Of a stretch of DNA of 64,000 bases, positions 54,501-60,500 are shown piece by piece. Where the stretch lies: positions 59,089,137 through 59,153,136 of the forward strand of contig NC_052504.1 in the NCBI RefSeq assembly GCF_014356525.2. The letters run 5' to 3'. This stretch comes from Nilaparvata lugens. Lineage: Eukaryota > Arthropoda > Insecta > Hemiptera > Delphacidae. The position numbers and the translations under genes were made by a program. The notes beneath the pieces were generated by a model. That model made no database searches. It was given only the letters and a program-made list of their open reading frames with translations, and was not told where the DNA came from. How positions within the stretch are numbered: the first letter of the stretch is position 1; each line of letters begins with the position of its first letter.

Positions 54501-57500
54501 CTTTTTCTTCTTCAATAGGAGGGGGTGAACAAGGCACCTGTGCAAACGAGCAGATTGAATGACTCGATATTCGATAAATCCAAGATCCATCAGGTACACT
54601 CTAATTCTCAAAGGAAAAGCTGGGTTTATAACAAAACATGGATCAAATGAATGACTCGATATATTTTACAAAAAATATATTTAATCATAGAAACTCCAAT
54701 ATCCATCAGATACAGTCGTATTATCAAGGGAAAGCTGAGTTAAAGACAAACCAGCAGGGTAACGATATTGAGAAAAGTAGGAAAAAAGTCGAGGCATTGT
54801 TCAGAGAATGAGTAGAGGAGGCACTTACTTGTTGTATGTCTTCAGTAGCATCGGCCCTGGCAAAACTATAAAGAGAAGATCCGCTCTCGAAGGAACTACC
54901 ACCGGTGGAGGGTTGCGCCGTGGTCGGGGCACTGGCTTGCGGCCCAGAGTCGACTCTTGGCAGTTGCCGGGAACTGGTGTCAGTTCCTGAGTTGTTCTCA
55001 GTTGCAGTAGCGTAGTCTTCCGTTGTGGTTGATGTTTCAGACATATCCGTGATATTCGTTCTTCCTGAATCTGTTCTAACCAGGAGCTCTGAAATGTAAA
55101 CATTTAAAATGTATTAATTCCAGCCTGAAAAGTTCTGGAGAACGATAATTTTATTATAGTTTAATTGCATCTTGATATGAGATCTAAACTACGAGATATT
55201 AATTCGTATCAATAAACGAGATATCAAAAATGATATATACATATCAAATACGAGATATTAACTCGTATCAACAAGTTCTGGTGGTTAATACTATCGATTT
55301 ATGTTTATGATGAAGGATTGGACTTGAGCACAGACCCGCAAAATATCATTCAATCAAGTCATTATCAAATGATTGACTGGGAGATTGCCAAATTAGTGGT
55401 TCTACCCATGGTTCATGATGATAAAACTGTTATACGGTGATTAACCCGGCGATAAAAAATATTGTATTAAGGCTATTGAACTCAAACCTTCAAACTATAT
55501 CCACTAACATTCAGCTAAGTGCTTCTGAATCACTCATAAAATTTGTAATGTGATGGATCTGTTCTACTGTAGGCTTACTGTTCTAATATTGTACAAATTG
55601 TTTGTAGGATACAAACATTTTCTTGCTGCCTATTGAAGAAAGTAATGAGGGTTGTAAAACAATGAAAATGAGAGACATATCAAAGGAAACCCACCATTTG
55701 AGCCACTTCTGTCAAGCAGTGGTACCAACTGACTTTCTGACTCTGGAGTTCGGCTACCTGGGCTTTTCCTTCTTCCACGGTGGCTTGGAGATAGAGAATG
55801 GTCCTTCCTTTGGCTTCAATGTAAGCGTGAATATTATAGGAGAACATATGAGTTACTTACAAATAATTATAAGTTACTATAATGAAGAGAGAAGTTTATT
55901 CTAAGATTTCTATTTGATTCTCATGAAATATCTGGTTACTGATTTATAAATGACATAATATACTAGCCTATAGTGATAATTTATATTTATTGACGATATT
56001 ATCTTGAGATTCCAACAAAGAATTCCTGTAGCACTTGAGAAAATTGATCGACAAAAGCGAGTTGAATCATATTTCGTAATTATTGTATTCAGAAGTGTCA
56101 CCCATGGAACTTTAACAAGTCAACAAGAGACTTCATTGTTATTGCTAACGATAATCTCATGAGACTTCAACACGTCAACAAGAGACTTCAGTTATTGCTA
56201 ATGATAATTTTGTAAGATAATAATTGAAAATAAACGAATATGATACATGTCACACTGGACTTTAAAAGAAGAAGTTCAAATGCTTAGATTCCTGAAATAT
56301 TAAGCGAATAAGAGCATAATTCTTTTACCAAGCGAATAGTCAATGGTTCAGCAAATCTCACCTTTCACTAAGATTTAAAGCACTTTTGTGTTTAGTACAG
56401 TCTGCTGGTCTCTCAATGGTTGGTGTTGACACTGCAACTGTAGGCACAATGGACGGAGCTTCCACCCTAATCCTGGGTGATATGGGAGGCTGTTAACAAT
56501 TTGAAACACTGTTTAATTTACTGAAATAAAAATGTCCATAATTATTATTTCACATTATTATCATCACTTGAATAATCATTCAACTTGAAAGTATTATTTC
56601 CATACTGGTATATAAAACATACGATAATCTGAGGGAAGCAGGAAATAATTTGAAAATGGAGTTGATACACAGATAAGAACAAGACTTATGATGAATCGAC
56701 TACTGAAGTATTAAAGATAAGTACCGTACTAATGTATCAAGAATTACTAAGAACTGACAAAAGCATTGAGAAGATTAACGCTCTGTGCAAAGAAACTTCA
56801 TAGTTCGGATAAAGTTTGACGGTTCTCCAGTCTACAAGCTCAAGGGTTAGAGAATAGAAGTAAAAATTGAAGGGATAAACTAGCTTATCAATTACGAGCA
56901 AACCAATTCTATTTGGAGCCAATGAGTGAGAAGAGGCTTCAGAAGTATAGCAAAGGAAAAGAAGTTCTAAGTACCAAGTTCTATATTTGATAATTTCTGA
57001 GAACTAGCAGTGAATATTATTTATTTCTACAAATGATTATAATCTAATGTTTTGCAAGATTCTGCTTCTCCACACGATAAACCCCCTTCACCAAGAAGTT
57101 TTGCTCCATAATTCATTGGGGAAATTGATTTCTAGAAATCGGACAAACTATCGGACAGTGTTAAGTATTTCCTCATAAACCTGATTCAAAATTATAACTT
57201 GATTTCTATAAAAAAAACTAATAGAAACATTTATATTTGAAATAACTTACTAAATTCTAATTTTATACATTTTATTACACAAAAAAAAGGTGATAGGATG
57301 GAGTTGTATTATTCCAATAAGGCGAATCCTCTCTTCAAACTTGACTTAAAGTAGAAGCTACTAATTTTGTTTAGAAAACAAATATATATTTTTGTTATTA
57401 TTAATATTATTACTAACAAAGTTTAATGACCTGACGAGATTGCCATTCATATTTTTTGGTTGAATACTTATTCTAATAACAGAAAAGCTTTTTATAAACT

Positions 57501-60500
57501 AATTTCTTTGGACAGAAACTGCGAGCTCATATTCCTTAGTGATCCTTTCAATTTATCGCTGTATGTACCGTACAAAATTTATGGAGCCTATTTTGATATT
57601 ATATACTCTGAAATCTCTAGACTCTGTGGATTGTTTTGAACTCATTGGCCACTATTTTGACAAGCTCTATAATATTTACGGTACGAGAAACACAAGAATG
57701 CATGAAAGTATATTTTTTCTTGGAGTAGGAGTGTCAAATATACACAATTTTGAATTGATGAAATGAAACTATAACGGTTTGATTGCGTACTTGTTCAGAC
57801 TCTAGGTCCTCGGTATCAAGAGCCTCAGTATCCATGGAAGACCTCTGGTTGTGCTGCTGCATGAGAAGGTGCTTTCGTCGCGTTGTGGGAGTCATGGACA
57901 TAACAGCAGCACTGGGGGCCAGTGACGAACTAAGGTCTGAACAACTTACACCTGTTCCACCACCGTTATTATCTGAATCGGCATGCAGAACCTGCAAGAA
58001 ACATAACTTCTACTTTTCAACAGGCAGGTGAAGCGACAGATGAGATGCGCCAACATCTAGGAAATTACGAAACTGTTTCAAAACAATCTATATAAGTAGA
58101 AACAGATATGAGGTTTCACAGTAACTACAGTAAAAACCCAAAGAATACAGATAAAACTATTTTTGGATTTGAAACAGGCAGAAGTCAGTAGGAACTCTTC
58201 AACTTGAAATACTACTTTTAAAGGTGCGTACAGACTCATGTGACACGAACACGCGCATTTCACATTCCATCAGTTGATTATATCTGTATCTTACTGTTTC
58301 TGTACAAATGCACATATAAAGCCAGTTACACACACATAAATCGATTTTTTGACGTACGCTGTTTTGCCGTCCTTATGAATTCTATCAGATTAAACGGAAC
58401 TTGACAAACATAATCTGTTTGAAATCATATTTTTAATCTAATAGGATTTATAAGGACGGAGAATAATCTTACGTCCAAAAACCGATGTGTGTGTAACTAG
58501 ACCAATAAGCATAGCATCAGCTGATGGAAAGTAGAATGCTCGTGTTCGTGAGGCATAAGTCTGTACGCACCTTCATGAAAACCATTTCAGAAATACTGTA
58601 TAAGTATTTCCAAATAAAGGTATCCACAACAGAATATATCCTGCTGGTTGAGAATTTGTAACTTATTTTCTATTTTTAACATGCAAGTTTTTAAGGTTGG
58701 AGAACGGAAATGGAGAGAAGCTGAAGTGTGGTAGAGCAATGAACGAGTTCTATCTATTGATTGTAACAGCTTACTAGAAAAATTTTTTAAGCTTAAAATC
58801 ATCACTGAGTCGAATATAGTGATTAAGACTGGAATCAATTGCATCTATGATTGCTCTTATTTAATACTATTATCTAGTACAGTATATACAACATCTTATC
58901 CTAATGTTTACTGTCATTTCTATAGGCTAGCCATGAAATCAAACATACCATATGTACTCTCCTGAGAAAAAAGTGTAAAATTTATAATTTATTGAATAAA
59001 AATAATACAGTGCACTATTCTCATATCAATAATGAGAATGTACTGATAATGGTCTTGTAGCTTCAACGAGGAATCTGAGATGACGAGTATTTAAAAGAAA
59101 ACAATAACTTAGAATATCTGGGAATCAAAATAAGCACCAATGAAAAATCAGAAAGTTTACACAAACACTGTTGAAGAGTCTTATTGAACTTATTTGAACT
59201 ATCAATATTCTAATCAATTTTGCCATGGAATTGATGAGACTAGTATTATACGTTATCACATCCTAACATCACTAACAATGATACATTTCTACAACAGATC
59301 CAATTTTTTCTATGGCATAGGTTATCGTGTTATTTAAGTGAATGTATTGATTTGAGTTATGTTATTGAGTAGGATTTGATTCTTGATTTGAGTATGAGTT
59401 ATGTAGATGTCTTGAAACACACGTTTGAAAAAACTGATGTTGCCAATATGACAGTTTATTTGAAATTGGTTCAATTGTTTTATGGAAATGAGTATAATTT
59501 GATTTGACTATACATACGGTAGCCTGAGATTCATTCCAAATGCTGTCACTGTGGTCTCTGGTGTTGAGGGAGTCACTGGATGCAAACAGGGATTGAGCCG
59601 TGGTGGATGGAGTGACCTTCAGCTCGGTTCCTGCCGTACTCCCCACTGCATCTTCTGTTTCCTCCAACGAAACACTTCGTTTTCTGAACAGCCCTGGTCC
59701 ATATACCAAATTTTCATGGAATTCTTCTTCTTGAGAATCTGCCGTTATCTACAGAGAATGAAAAAAATGAGGTGATACATTCATCAACAAAAGAAGAGCT
59801 ACAATACTGCAGAGCAACAATTCTACTAGAATCTTGTTGGAACTCTTATATCAATTTGAACTATTATATTTTTCTAGAACACTAAGATGATAAAATCGTC
59901 AATAAAAGAAGAGTTACAATATTTTAGAGTAACAATTCTACTAACGAATTGTTGAAACACTTATATATTAATTTTAATCATTATATTATTCATTTTTTTA
60001 GGCTTCGTGGAAGAGGGGGCTCTCAATGCCTCATCTTCACTCACAGCATTGCATGTTATAATGACCCTGTTGAACAAAAGCCGGTTGTTAAATTGTAATC
60101 GTGATTAAATGCCACGAGAACCAATCGAAGGAGCCTTTTTCACGATTAAGCCTTCGATTGGTTCTCGTTCCATTTAATCGTGATTAAAATTCAACAACCG
60201 GGCCAAATGAAGTGAATAACAAAAGTATATAAACAAATAAAGTTGAACTTATTTTTGTAGAATCTCTCTTTATGTTGTGTTGTGGAGCTCCATCATAATA
60301 AATATTGATACACTTGATTATTGTTTTTTCAATAAATTACATTTATCCATCCTCTTATCTAAAACTATAAGAGCCAGTATTCTTTGGAACAATGTATTAT
60401 AAATGAGAAGTGAAAATCGTTTATGTATTTGTTCAGATACACACCGACTGGAAACAGTGTAATAGAACATTTTTAGGGAATTCTAAAAGAATTTCTAGGG

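Noticed and set aside
55623..55904. 93-codon plus-strand open frame
   Set aside because: It is antisense to exon 7, whose minus-strand frame fits the neighbouring exons in phase.
60002..60050. Possible extra minus-strand exon ([17 protein letters not shown]) near 60.0 kb, also in the right duplicate
   Set aside because: Composition looks coding-like, but no convincing acceptor and donor pair keeps phase with exons 3 and 4, which already join directly.
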